Assembly: GCF_003970865.1 (NCBI RefSeq)
Contig: NZ_RXLZ01000016.1
Location: forward strand, 1-64,000
From: Stenotrophomonas maltophilia
GTDB lineage: Bacteria > Pseudomonadota > Gammaproteobacteria > Xanthomonadales > Xanthomonadaceae
DNA: 64,000 nt
Reading direction: 5' to 3'
Shown here piece after piece: positions 25,526-32,429 of the stretch. The notes under the pieces were generated by a model that saw only the letters and a program-made list of their open reading frames with translations, was not told the DNA's origin and did not search any database. Made by a program: the position numbers and the translations under genes. Every line of letters starts with the position of its first letter. The stretch's first letter is position 1.

Positions 25526-26302
25526 TCAGGGGGGTGTGGGGTGCACCGCGATGCCGGCGGCGCGGAAGCGAGCCGCCAGTGCGGGTGGTGCGGTGGTGGT
25601 CAGCACCAGGTCGTCGAACTCGTCCAGGCTGGCGATCTGCCAGTTGCCGCGCGCACCGAGCTTTTCAGTGGTGGCGGCGACGATGACGCGGCTGCTGCAG
25701 GCCACCATCGCGCGCTTCAGCGTGGCTTCTTCCGAATCCATTGCCCACACGCCGGTGTCGCCGTCCACCGCGCAGGGGCCGGGCAGGTACACGTCGGCAC
25801 GCAGGCGCTGCACCTGGGCCAGCGCTTCTGCACCGACCGCACCGCCACCGCTGGCCAGGCGGCCGCCGATCAGCTGCACCGAGGTGCCTTGAAGCATGCT
25901 GGCGGCGGTGGCGATCTGTGGCGCGTTGGTGATCACCGTCAAGCAGAGAGCGGCCGGCAGCTGCTGGGCGATCGCCAGATTGGTCGAACCGGCATCGAGC
26001 AGTACGACCTGGCCGGGTTGCAGCAGCGCGCAGACGCGGGCGGCCAGCTCGGCCTTGTCGCCGCGGTCGCGGGTCAGGCGCTCGCGCAGCGGCCGTTCCT
26101 TGGGCGGCGGCAGCACGGCGCCGCCGTAGACGCGCTGGCACAGGCCCTGGGCGGCGAGCTCGCGCAGGTCGCGGCGGATCGAATCTTCGGAGACGGCATA
26201 ACGGCGCGCCAGTTCGGCGGCGACCACGCGGCCCTGCTGGCGCAGCTCCTCGAGGATCTGCCGGGTGCGCTGGGCGGGTAGGGGGCTGGGGTCGGCGCTC
26301 AT
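25526..26302 (-). CDS. smqnrR: DeoR-type repressor of the qnr gene (SmQnrR-like)
   Basis: 258 residues. N-terminal winged helix (R-T-R-Q-I-L-E-E-L...V-S-E-D-S-I-R-R-D-L-R-E-L) followed by the DeoR sensor domain with the D-A-G-S-T-N effector motif near residue 95. These proteins usually sense sugar phosphates; the effector here is unknown. ATG 26302 was chosen because it begins just before the helix-turn-helix and leaves the operator repeats in the divergent gap. Divergent from qnr and upstream of an MFS gene, the arrangement described for SmQnrR in S. maltophilia. Confidence 0.85.
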   Translation of the reverse strand: MSADPSPLPAQRTRQILEELRQQGRVVAAELARRYAVSEDSIRRDLRELAAQGLCQRVYGGAVLPPPKERPLRERLTRDRGDKAELAARVCALLQPGQVVLLDAGSTNLAIAQQLPAALCLTVITNAPQIATAASMLQGTSVQLIGGRLASGGGAVGAEALAQVQRLRADVYLPGPCAVDGDTGVWAMDSEEATLKRAMVACSSRVIVAATTEKLGARGNWQIASLDEFDDLVLTTTAPPALAARFRAAGIAVHPTPP

Positions 26303-26312
26303 GCCACAAGTC

Positions 26313-26346
26313 TGCACGTTCGTGCATAAACGTGCAACAACGTGCA
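26313..26346. promoter_or_regulatory. Putative DeoR operator: three phased CGTGCA repeats plus one inverted half-site
   Basis: CGTGCA occurs at 26321, 26331 and 26341, exactly 10 bases apart, and TGCACG (inverted) at 26313-26318 forms GCACGTTCGTGC with the first. One-turn spacing puts all three sites on one face of the helix. It lies just upstream of the repressor gene, and 102 bases before qnr, so it can control both directions. Confidence 0.65.
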
Positions 26347-26447
26347 TTCGTCGGGAGGGTACAGGGCGGCTGGACTGCCGGTGAACCCGCCCGCCGCGGG
26401 GTCTATGGATCGCCCCCGCGGCCCGGCATGATGGCGGGGCACCTGGC

Positions 26448-27107
26448 ATGGAATCCCTGATGTCCCCCACCCTTCACCGCAAGCTGCGCATCGGCGCGGA
26501 CCAGTACACCGGCCAGAAAGTGGTCGACCAGCAGTTCCACGAGTGCGATTTCTCCGGTGCCGACCTGACCGGCACCGAGTTCATCAACTGCAGTTTCTAC
26601 GATGCCGACAGCCGCACCGGCTGCCGCTTCAACGGCGCCACGCTGAAGGAAGCCAGTTTCCGCAGCTGCGACATCAGCATGTGCCATTTCAATTTCATCA
26701 AGGCGCTGGGCCTGGAGATCAGCGAGTGCCGTGCGCAGGGCGCGGATTTCAGCAACGCCAGCTTCATGAACCAGATCACCACGCGCAGCTGGTTCTGCAG
26801 CGCGTTCATCAAGAAGTCGAACCTGCGCTATGCCAATTTCTCGCGGGTAACGCTGGAAAAGTGCGAGCTGTGGGAAAACCGATGGGATGGCGCGAATGTG
26901 AGTGGCGCCAGCTTCGCCGGCTCGGACCTGTCCGGCGGCCAGTTCGAGGGCATCGACTGGAACAGCGCCAACTTCACCGACTGCGACCTGACCAACTCGG
27001 AGCTGGGTGAGCTGGACCTGCGCAGCACCAGCCTGCGCGGCGCCACGCTGGACGTGCAGCAGGTAGCGTTGTTGATGCAGCGCATCGGCATCACCGTGGT
27101 GCCGTAG
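26448..27107 (+). CDS. smqnr: Chromosomal Qnr pentapeptide-repeat protein (SmQnr)
   Basis: 219 residues, the length of known SmQnr and close to QnrB. About 40 tandem pentapeptides of A(D/N)LXX/F type (F-S-G-A-D-L-T-G-T-E-F, Q-G-A-D-F-S-N-A-S-F, Y-A-N-F-S-R-V-T-L-E-K-C-E-L-W) form a right-handed beta-helix, and the C-terminal V-A-L-L-M-Q-R-I-G-I dimerisation helix is present. Qnr proteins bind DNA gyrase and topoisomerase IV and protect them from quinolones. Expression is likely controlled by the divergent DeoR gene. Start: ATG 26448; M-S-P-T at residue 5 is possible. Confidence 0.93.
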   Translation: MESLMSPTLHRKLRIGADQYTGQKVVDQQFHECDFSGADLTGTEFINCSFYDADSRTGCRFNGATLKEASFRSCDISMCHFNFIKALGLEISECRAQGADFSNASFMNQITTRSWFCSAFIKKSNLRYANFSRVTLEKCELWENRWDGANVSGASFAGSDLSGGQFEGIDWNSANFTDCDLTNSELGELDLRSTSLRGATLDVQQVALLMQRIGITVVP

Positions 27108-27110
27108 GCA

Positions 27111-27785
27111 TCACCCGGCGTACGCCACCCAGCCCTTGAAGCTGAAGCCTGCATAGAACAGCTCCACACCGTCGAAGCCAGCCTCCTGCAGCAGCGCTAC
27201 TTCCTGTTCGGGGGCCAGCAGCGGCAGCCGCTCGGCAATGGCCTCGATCGCGCGCTGTGCATCGGCGTGGGCAACGCCCGAGGCTTCGGCGAACGCTGCG
27301 TAGCGCTGCAACCAGCGCAGCTTGCCGGCCGGATCCTGCGGCACGCTGTGGTGGGCCACCACCAGCGGTGCGCCGGGCTGCAGGCGCCGGTGCAGCTCGC
27401 GCAGCGTGTGCAGGCGCTGCGCGGCGTCGAGGAAGTGCAGGGTCAGCAGGCAACTGGCACCGTCGAAGCGCAGATCGGGCGCATCGTCGATGTAGCCTTC
27501 CAGCAGCTGCACGCGCGACATCAGCGGACCCAGTGTCTGTTCGGCCAGGGCCAGCATCGGTGCAGCCGGGTCCACGCCCAGCAGCTGCCAGCCCGGCTGC
27601 GCCTCGGCAAAAGCCTTCAGCTCCAGCCCGCCACCGGCGCCCAGCACCAGCACGCGGCCCTGTGCGGGAACGCGTTCGGCCAGCAGCAGGCGGCTCATCT
27701 GCTGCAGGGCGAGGAAGCCGGGCACCTGGCGCAGCGGCGCTTCGGCATAGCGGGCCACCGCCTGCGGATCGGAGAACGTGGACAT
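27111..27785 (-). CDS. SAM-dependent methyltransferase (class I)
   Basis: 224 residues. Motif I is V-L-V-L-G-A-G-G-G-L-E (about 46-56); G-V-D-P-A is motif post-I, and L-L-T-L-H-F-L-D follows the usual layout of small soluble methyltransferases of the CmoA/UbiE-like type. Substrate unknown. Ends 4 bases from the end of qnr (convergent). ATG at 27785 begins M-S-T-F-S-D-P; a longer frame starting at 27833 has no support. Confidence 0.8.
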   Translation of the reverse strand: MSTFSDPQAVARYAEAPLRQVPGFLALQQMSRLLLAERVPAQGRVLVLGAGGGLELKAFAEAQPGWQLLGVDPAAPMLALAEQTLGPLMSRVQLLEGYIDDAPDLRFDGASCLLTLHFLDAAQRLHTLRELHRRLQPGAPLVVAHHSVPQDPAGKLRWLQRYAAFAEASGVAHADAQRAIEAIAERLPLLAPEQEVALLQEAGFDGVELFYAGFSFKGWVAYAG

Positions 27786-27919
27786 GCGCGGATTCCTGCG
27801 GCGGGGGACATACCACTGTAGCGCGGCGCGCAAGAGGCATTGCGCGCCGCTGCGGCATCGTCGCGGCCAGTTGCCGGGCTTGCGCGTGGTGGTGGATGCG
27901 CTGGTCGCGCATTACCAGC

Positions 27920-29299
27920 TCAACGCAGCGCGCGCGCCAATACCTGCCAGACCCTCGGGTCCTGGCACTGCGAAACGTTGAAACGTACATAGTCGGCCGC
28001 GCGCTGCGACTGGCTGAACGCGTTGCCCGGCGCCAGCACGATGCCCTCGCGCAGGCATTGCCGCGCCAGTGCGGCAGCGTCGCGGCCATCGGGCAGCTGG
28101 CACCACAGGAACAGGCCGGCTTCCGGCTGCAGCCACGGCGTGATGCCCAGCGTCTGCAGTTTCCGCAGCGTGTGCCGGCGTGCATCGGCCAGGCGCGAAC
28201 GTATCGACTGCATGTGGCGGCGGTAACCGCTGTCGGTCAGCGCGATGTGCATCAACTGTGCGGCCAGATGGCCACCGCCGAAGCTGGTCGCCAGCTTCAG
28301 GTCGGTCAACGCCTCGATCCAGTCGTGGCGCGCGGCGATGTAGCCGCAGCGCGAGGCCGCCGACAGCGTCTTGGAGAAACTGCCGACGTGGATCACCCGT
28401 GACAGTCCATCAAGCGCGGCCAGCCGCGGTGCAGGCTGCAGTTCGAAGTCGGCGAAGATGTCATCCTCGACGATGATCAGTTCGCTGCGTTCGGCCAGGC
28501 CCAGCAGGCGGTGTGCGGTGCTCGCGGATAGCACCGCGCCGGTCGGGTTGTGCAGGCCGGAGTTGGTGATGTACAGCCGCGGCGAATGCGCTTGCAGTGC
28601 TTGTGCAAAAGCCTCCAGGTCCGGGCCGCTGTGCGTGTACGGCACGCCGATGGCCTGCACCTGGTGCGCCTTCAGCAGCGCGTGGTAGTTGAAGTAGCTC
28701 GGATCATCCACCAGCACGCAGTCCCCGGGCTTGAGCAGGAAGCGGCAGAGCAGGTCGACCGCGTGCGTGCCGGATTCGGTCAGCAGGATCTGCTCCATCG
28801 GTGCATCAATGCCCAGCGCCGCGCTGCGCCGTTGCAGCAGCTGGCGCAATGCGGGCAGCCCGAGCGGGCCGGCGTAGTCGACCAGCTGCATGGCATCGGC
28901 ACGTGCCAGCCGGCGCAGGCCGCGGCGCACGCCATCGTGATACAGCCAGTCACTGGGCATCCAGCCGCAACCTGGCTTGAGGTGGCCCGCCGGCGTTTCC
29001 AGCGATTGCCGTGATACCCACAGCGGATCCACCGCGCGGTCCAGCCGCGGCTCCATCTCGGCCAGCGCCAGCGGTGCGGCCGGGCCACTGACGTAGAAGC
29101 CCGAGCCTGCGCGCGCACTGATCAGGCCTTCGGCCGCCAGGCGCTCGTAGGCCTCGACCACGGTGGAGACCGATACCCCCATCGCCGCCGCCTGCGCACG
29201 TACTGAGGGCAGGCGTGAGCCGGGACCATCCAGCCGCGCACTGATGCGGGTGCGGACGGTCTGGATGACCGATTCGATGCGGGTGAGCGGACGCGGCAT
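27920..29299 (-). CDS. MocR-family regulator (GntR helix-turn-helix fused to an aminotransferase-like domain)
   Basis: 459 residues. Residues 1-75 are a GntR winged helix (S-R-L-P-S-V-R-A-Q-A-A-A-M-G-V-S-V-S-T-V), followed by a linker and a fold-type I PLP domain with L-T-x-S-G-T-x-A-V-D-L, D-D-P-S-Y-F-N and the PLP-lysine motif S-F-S-K-T near residue 309. MocR proteins bind PLP as effector and usually control a divergent neighbour. The divergent EamA exporter and the inverted repeat at 29325-29350 match this. Confidence 0.92.
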   Translation of the reverse strand: MPRPLTRIESVIQTVRTRISARLDGPGSRLPSVRAQAAAMGVSVSTVVEAYERLAAEGLISARAGSGFYVSGPAAPLALAEMEPRLDRAVDPLWVSRQSLETPAGHLKPGCGWMPSDWLYHDGVRRGLRRLARADAMQLVDYAGPLGLPALRQLLQRRSAALGIDAPMEQILLTESGTHAVDLLCRFLLKPGDCVLVDDPSYFNYHALLKAHQVQAIGVPYTHSGPDLEAFAQALQAHSPRLYITNSGLHNPTGAVLSASTAHRLLGLAERSELIIVEDDIFADFELQPAPRLAALDGLSRVIHVGSFSKTLSAASRCGYIAARHDWIEALTDLKLATSFGGGHLAAQLMHIALTDSGYRRHMQSIRSRLADARRHTLRKLQTLGITPWLQPEAGLFLWCQLPDGRDAAALARQCLREGIVLAPGNAFSQSQRAADYVRFNVSQCQDPRVWQVLARALR

Positions 29300-29324
29300 G
29301 GCGGAACCGTAGTGGAAGTGTGGG

Positions 29325-29350
29325 CAGTACAGTTACTTGAGACTGTACTG
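29325..29350. promoter_or_regulatory. Large inverted-repeat operator between mocR and eamA genes
   Basis: CAGTACAGT (29325-29333) and ACTGTACTG (29342-29350) are perfect 9-base arms separated by TACTTGAG. It lies 25 bases upstream of the MocR gene and about 80 bases before the EamA gene, a natural site for control of both by the MocR dimer. Confidence 0.75.
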
Positions 29351-29432
29351 GATTGTAGCTGGGGTCGTCCCGCGCTGGATGCTTCCATACAGGCCCAGCC
29401 GGGCATCGTCCGGCACCTTCAGGAGTACAGGC

Positions 29433-30296
29433 GTGGAACGGTCGGCGAGTGGTTGGATCAATGGCTTCATTGGTGTGGTGATCTTCGCTGGCTCCCTGCC
29501 GGCCACCCGCCTTGCGGTGCTGCAGCTGGATGCCGGATTCGTCACTGCTGCGCGCGCCACCATTGCCGCCGTGCTCGGCCTTGGCCTGCTCCTTCTGCTG
29601 CGCCAGCCGTGGCCGCGGCGCAGTGACCTGCCGGGGCTGGTGGTGGTCAGCCTCGGGGTGGTGGTCGGCTTTCCGCTGTTGACCGCACTCGCGCTGCGTC
29701 ACGCATCGTCGGCGCACACCATCGTGTTTCTCGGCCTGTTGCCGTTGAGCACTGCGGTGTTCGGCGTGCTGCGCGGTGGTGAACGGCCGCGTCCGGCGTT
29801 CTGGCTGTTTTCGTTGCTGGGCAGTGCCTGCGTGGTCGGCTATGCGGTGCGCAACGGCATCGAGGCGTCGTTGCAGGCCGACCTGCTGATGCTGGCGGCC
29901 ATCGTGGTGTGCGGGCTGGGCTACGCCGAAGGTGGCCGGCTGGCCCGTCATCTCGGCGGTTGGCAGGTGATCAGCTGGGCGTTGCTGCTGGCCTTGCCGG
30001 TGATGCTGCCGTTGACGGTGCTGATGCGCCCGGCCTCGTTTACTGCGGTCGATGCCTCGGCGTGGTGGGCACTGGGGTATGTGGCGGTGTTCAGCATGTT
30101 GCTCGGCTTCCTGTTCTGGTATCGCGGGCTGGCCCAGGGCGGTATCGCCGCCGTCGGCCAGCTGCAGCTGCTGCAGCCCTTCTTCGGCCTGGCCCTGGCC
30201 GCGCTGCTGCTGCACGAATCGGTCAGCCTCAGCATGGTGCTGGTGACCGTGGTCGCGGTGATCTGCGTGGCCGGCGCGCGCCGTTTCAGCCGCTAG
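29433..30296 (+). CDS. EamA/DMT-family transporter
   Basis: 287 residues, ten hydrophobic helices arranged as two EamA repeats (about 8-140 and 155-285), with the P-x-x-x-A-x-x-G-x-x-x-L-x-E motif (Q-P-F-F-G-L-A-L-A-A-L-L-L-H-E) near the end. Members export metabolites or amino acids. GTG start at 29433 is supported by AGGAG seven bases upstream. Divergent from the MocR regulator, which probably controls it. Its stop codon is at the left edge of a 79-bp palindromic element. Confidence 0.87.
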   Translation: MERSASGWINGFIGVVIFAGSLPATRLAVLQLDAGFVTAARATIAAVLGLGLLLLLRQPWPRRSDLPGLVVVSLGVVVGFPLLTALALRHASSAHTIVFLGLLPLSTAVFGVLRGGERPRPAFWLFSLLGSACVVGYAVRNGIEASLQADLLMLAAIVVCGLGYAEGGRLARHLGGWQVISWALLLALPVMLPLTVLMRPASFTAVDASAWWALGYVAVFSMLLGFLFWYRGLAQGGIAAVGQLQLLQPFFGLALAALLLHESVSLSMVLVTVVAVICVAGARRFSR

Positions 30297-30374
30297 GAAA
30301 AGGGGACGGAGGGGATTAAGTCGTAACTCGCCCTACCGTGCCTGAAACGACTTAATCCCTCCGTCCCCTTTTCC
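30296..30374. repeat. Long palindromic element, copy 1
   Basis: The left arm (30296-30324) contains AAAAGGGGACGGAGGGG followed by ATTAAGTCG; the right arm (30347-30374) is its reverse complement with one base missing; the loop is 22 bases. A second copy is at 46885-46950. It occupies the gap after the EamA gene and can act as a terminator. Confidence 0.85.
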
Positions 30375-30450
30375 GGTGATAGCGGGGGCGTATCGTGGGT
30401 GGTGGTCAACGGTATTGGCCGGGGCGGTGCGCTTGGCTGAAGCTGTGCGC

Positions 30451-31332
30451 ATGAAGCCGATTTCGCGTATTTCCTTCGAGGGCCAGGTGGGCCTGGTGAC
30501 CGGTGCCGCGGGTGGGTTGGGCCTGGCCTACAGTCGCCTGCTGGCCGAGCGCGGTGCGCAGGTGGTGATGCATGACGTCGGTGCCGGTACCGATGGCCGC
30601 GGCGCCGATCCACAGCGCATCCTGCGCAGCGTCGAAGCGCTGCAGGCGCAGGGTCTGCCGGTGCAGGCCGCAAGCGGTCCCATCGACCATCGTGCTGGTT
30701 GCCATGCGCTGGTGCAGGAACTGCTGCAGGCGCACGGCCGCATCGACTTCCTGATCCACAACGCGGGCTGGGTCGAGTACCAGCCACTGGAAGCGATCGA
30801 GGACGAGGCGCTGGAGCAGATGCTGTGCCTGGCGGCGAAGACGCCGCTGTGGCTGGCGCAGGCGGCGTGGCCCGCGATGCGCACGGCGGGTGGTGGTCGC
30901 ATCGTCATCACCACGTCCGATCGCGCGCTGTATCCGCAGTACGCACAGCGCGGACTGGCGGCCTACGCAATGGGCAAACTGGCCGCGCTCGGCCTGGTCA
31001 ATGTGCTGGCGCTGGAAGGCACCGAGCATGGCATCGTGGTCAATGCGGTTTCGCCGGTGGCGAAGACGCGCATGTGGGGCATCGACGGCGAGCCCGACGA
31101 ACTGCATCCGGAAGCTGTTGCGCAAGGTGTGGCCTATCTGGCATCCACGCGCTGCCAGGACGGCGGCTGGGTGCTGCGCGCAAGCAATGGCCAGTTCCAC
31201 GCACTGCGCCTGCAGGAGGCCGAGCATGTGGCGTACCCAAGGGATCTGCGCGCGGTCAGTGCCGACAGCATCGAGTCGGTGGCGCTGCAGTGGCCAGCCA
31301 TTGCCCGCGCCAGCGTGGACGCGCGCAGCTGA
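30451..31332 (+). CDS. SDR-family oxidoreductase
   Basis: 293 residues. Cofactor loop T-G-A-A-G-G-L-G (17-24), H-N-A-G motif, catalytic Ser (T-T-S-D) and Tyr172/Lys176 in Y-A-M-G-K. The layout resembles peroxisomal multifunctional enzyme/hydroxyacyl-CoA dehydrogenase-like SDRs, but the substrate is unknown. The start M-K-P-I-S-R is chosen because the following G-Q-V-G-L-V-T-G begins the fold. The LysR gene follows 38 bases downstream on the same strand. Confidence 0.8.
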   Translation: MKPISRISFEGQVGLVTGAAGGLGLAYSRLLAERGAQVVMHDVGAGTDGRGADPQRILRSVEALQAQGLPVQAASGPIDHRAGCHALVQELLQAHGRIDFLIHNAGWVEYQPLEAIEDEALEQMLCLAAKTPLWLAQAAWPAMRTAGGGRIVITTSDRALYPQYAQRGLAAYAMGKLAALGLVNVLALEGTEHGIVVNAVSPVAKTRMWGIDGEPDELHPEAVAQGVAYLASTRCQDGGWVLRASNGQFHALRLQEAEHVAYPRDLRAVSADSIESVALQWPAIARASVDARS

Positions 31333-31370
31333 GGGCGTACCCTAGGCGGGTTCCCATTGCTTGCATCGAG

Positions 31371-32249
31371 ATGATCGACCTGCGCCTGCTTCGCCAGTAT
31401 GTCGCCGTGGCCGAAGAACTGCATTTCCACCGCGCCGCCGCCCGCCTGCACATGTCACAGCCGCCGCTGACGGCGGCGATACGACGGCTGGAAGACGAGC
31501 TCGGAAGTGAACTGATCGTGCGCGGCAACCGCACGCTGGGCCTGACCGTGGCCGGGCAGACCTTGCTGGTGGAGGCGCGGGCAACGCTGCAGCAGGCCGA
31601 GCAGGCATTGCAGCGCACGCGCGAAGCCGCCGCCGGGCAGTCCGGCAGCCTGCGCGTGGGCTATGTGGGCAGTGCGCTGTATGGGCGCCTGCCAGGCTTG
31701 ATCCGCCGCTTCCGCCAGCAGTACCCGCAGGTACAACTGCACCTGCAGGAAGTCACGTCGCGCCAGCAGCAGTTGTGGCTGCGTGAGCAGCGCATCGACG
31801 TCGGCGTGCTGATTCCACCGATTCCCTCCGCCGAGCTGGTGCTGCACGACTTCGACCATGACCGCCTGGCAATTGCGCTGCCGCGCGCTCATGCGCTGGC
31901 CGACGTGCCGGAGGTCAGTGTGGCGATGCTGGCCGACGAATCGTTCGTTTCATGGCCGGCGGGTGAGGGCATCGGCTTCCACGCGCAGGTGCTGGGCCTG
32001 TGCACCGCGGCGGGCTTCACCCCGCGCGTGGTGCAGGAAGCGCAGGGCATGCACGCGGTGTTGTCGCTGGTGGCGGTGGACGCTGGCGTGGCGATCGTCC
32101 CGGCCAGCATGGCCAGCTTCCGCCCGCAGGAGATCGTCTATCGCGTGCTGGAGAGCGAAGCCGCCCGTTTCGCCCTGCAGTTCTGCGTGCGCCCGGAACC
32201 ACCGTCGCCGGTGCTGGGCAATTTCCTGCAGACGGCGGGTGCGAACTGA
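31371..32249 (+). CDS. LysR-type transcriptional regulator
   Basis: 292 residues. Helix-turn-helix at residues 2-60 (L-R-Q-Y-V-A-V-A-E-E-L-H-F-H-R-A-A-A-R-L), which matches the BenM/CatR-like branch, followed by the substrate-binding domain. Same strand as the SDR gene. A fragment of a second LysR-type gene lies downstream on the other strand. Confidence 0.88.
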   Translation: MIDLRLLRQYVAVAEELHFHRAAARLHMSQPPLTAAIRRLEDELGSELIVRGNRTLGLTVAGQTLLVEARATLQQAEQALQRTREAAAGQSGSLRVGYVGSALYGRLPGLIRRFRQQYPQVQLHLQEVTSRQQQLWLREQRIDVGVLIPPIPSAELVLHDFDHDRLAIALPRAHALADVPEVSVAMLADESFVSWPAGEGIGFHAQVLGLCTAAGFTPRVVQEAQGMHAVLSLVAVDAGVAIVPASMASFRPQEIVYRVLESEAARFALQFCVRPEPPSPVLGNFLQTAGAN

Positions 32250-32262
32250 TTTGGTGGATCCG

Positions 32263-32427
32263 CTACGCCTCGTCGTCGCGGAACAGGTTGGCAACGGCAT
32301 AGTCGATGAACACCCGCAGGCGTGCACCGGGATGGCGCCCACCGGGCCATAGCAGCGAGAACTGCCCTTCGTGCGTGGGCAGTGCAGGCAGCACCTGCTG
32401 CTGCGGCCATCGGTCAGCGCTGGCAAT
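32263..32427 (-). pseudogene. C-terminal remnant of a LysR-type regulator
   Basis: The minus strand reads about 50 residues: D-R-W-P-Q-Q-Q-V-L-P-A-L, then W-P-G-G-R-H-P-G-A-R-L-R-V-F-I-D-Y, ending A-V-A-N-L-F-R-D-D-E-A and a stop at 32263. R-L-R-V-F-I-D-Y is the typical last helix of LysR regulators. No N-terminal part exists: upstream the sequence becomes the 3' end of the TonB receptor gene at 32430, so the gene was cut away, presumably by deletion or when the receptor region arrived. Confidence 0.65.
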
Positions 32428-32429
32428 GC

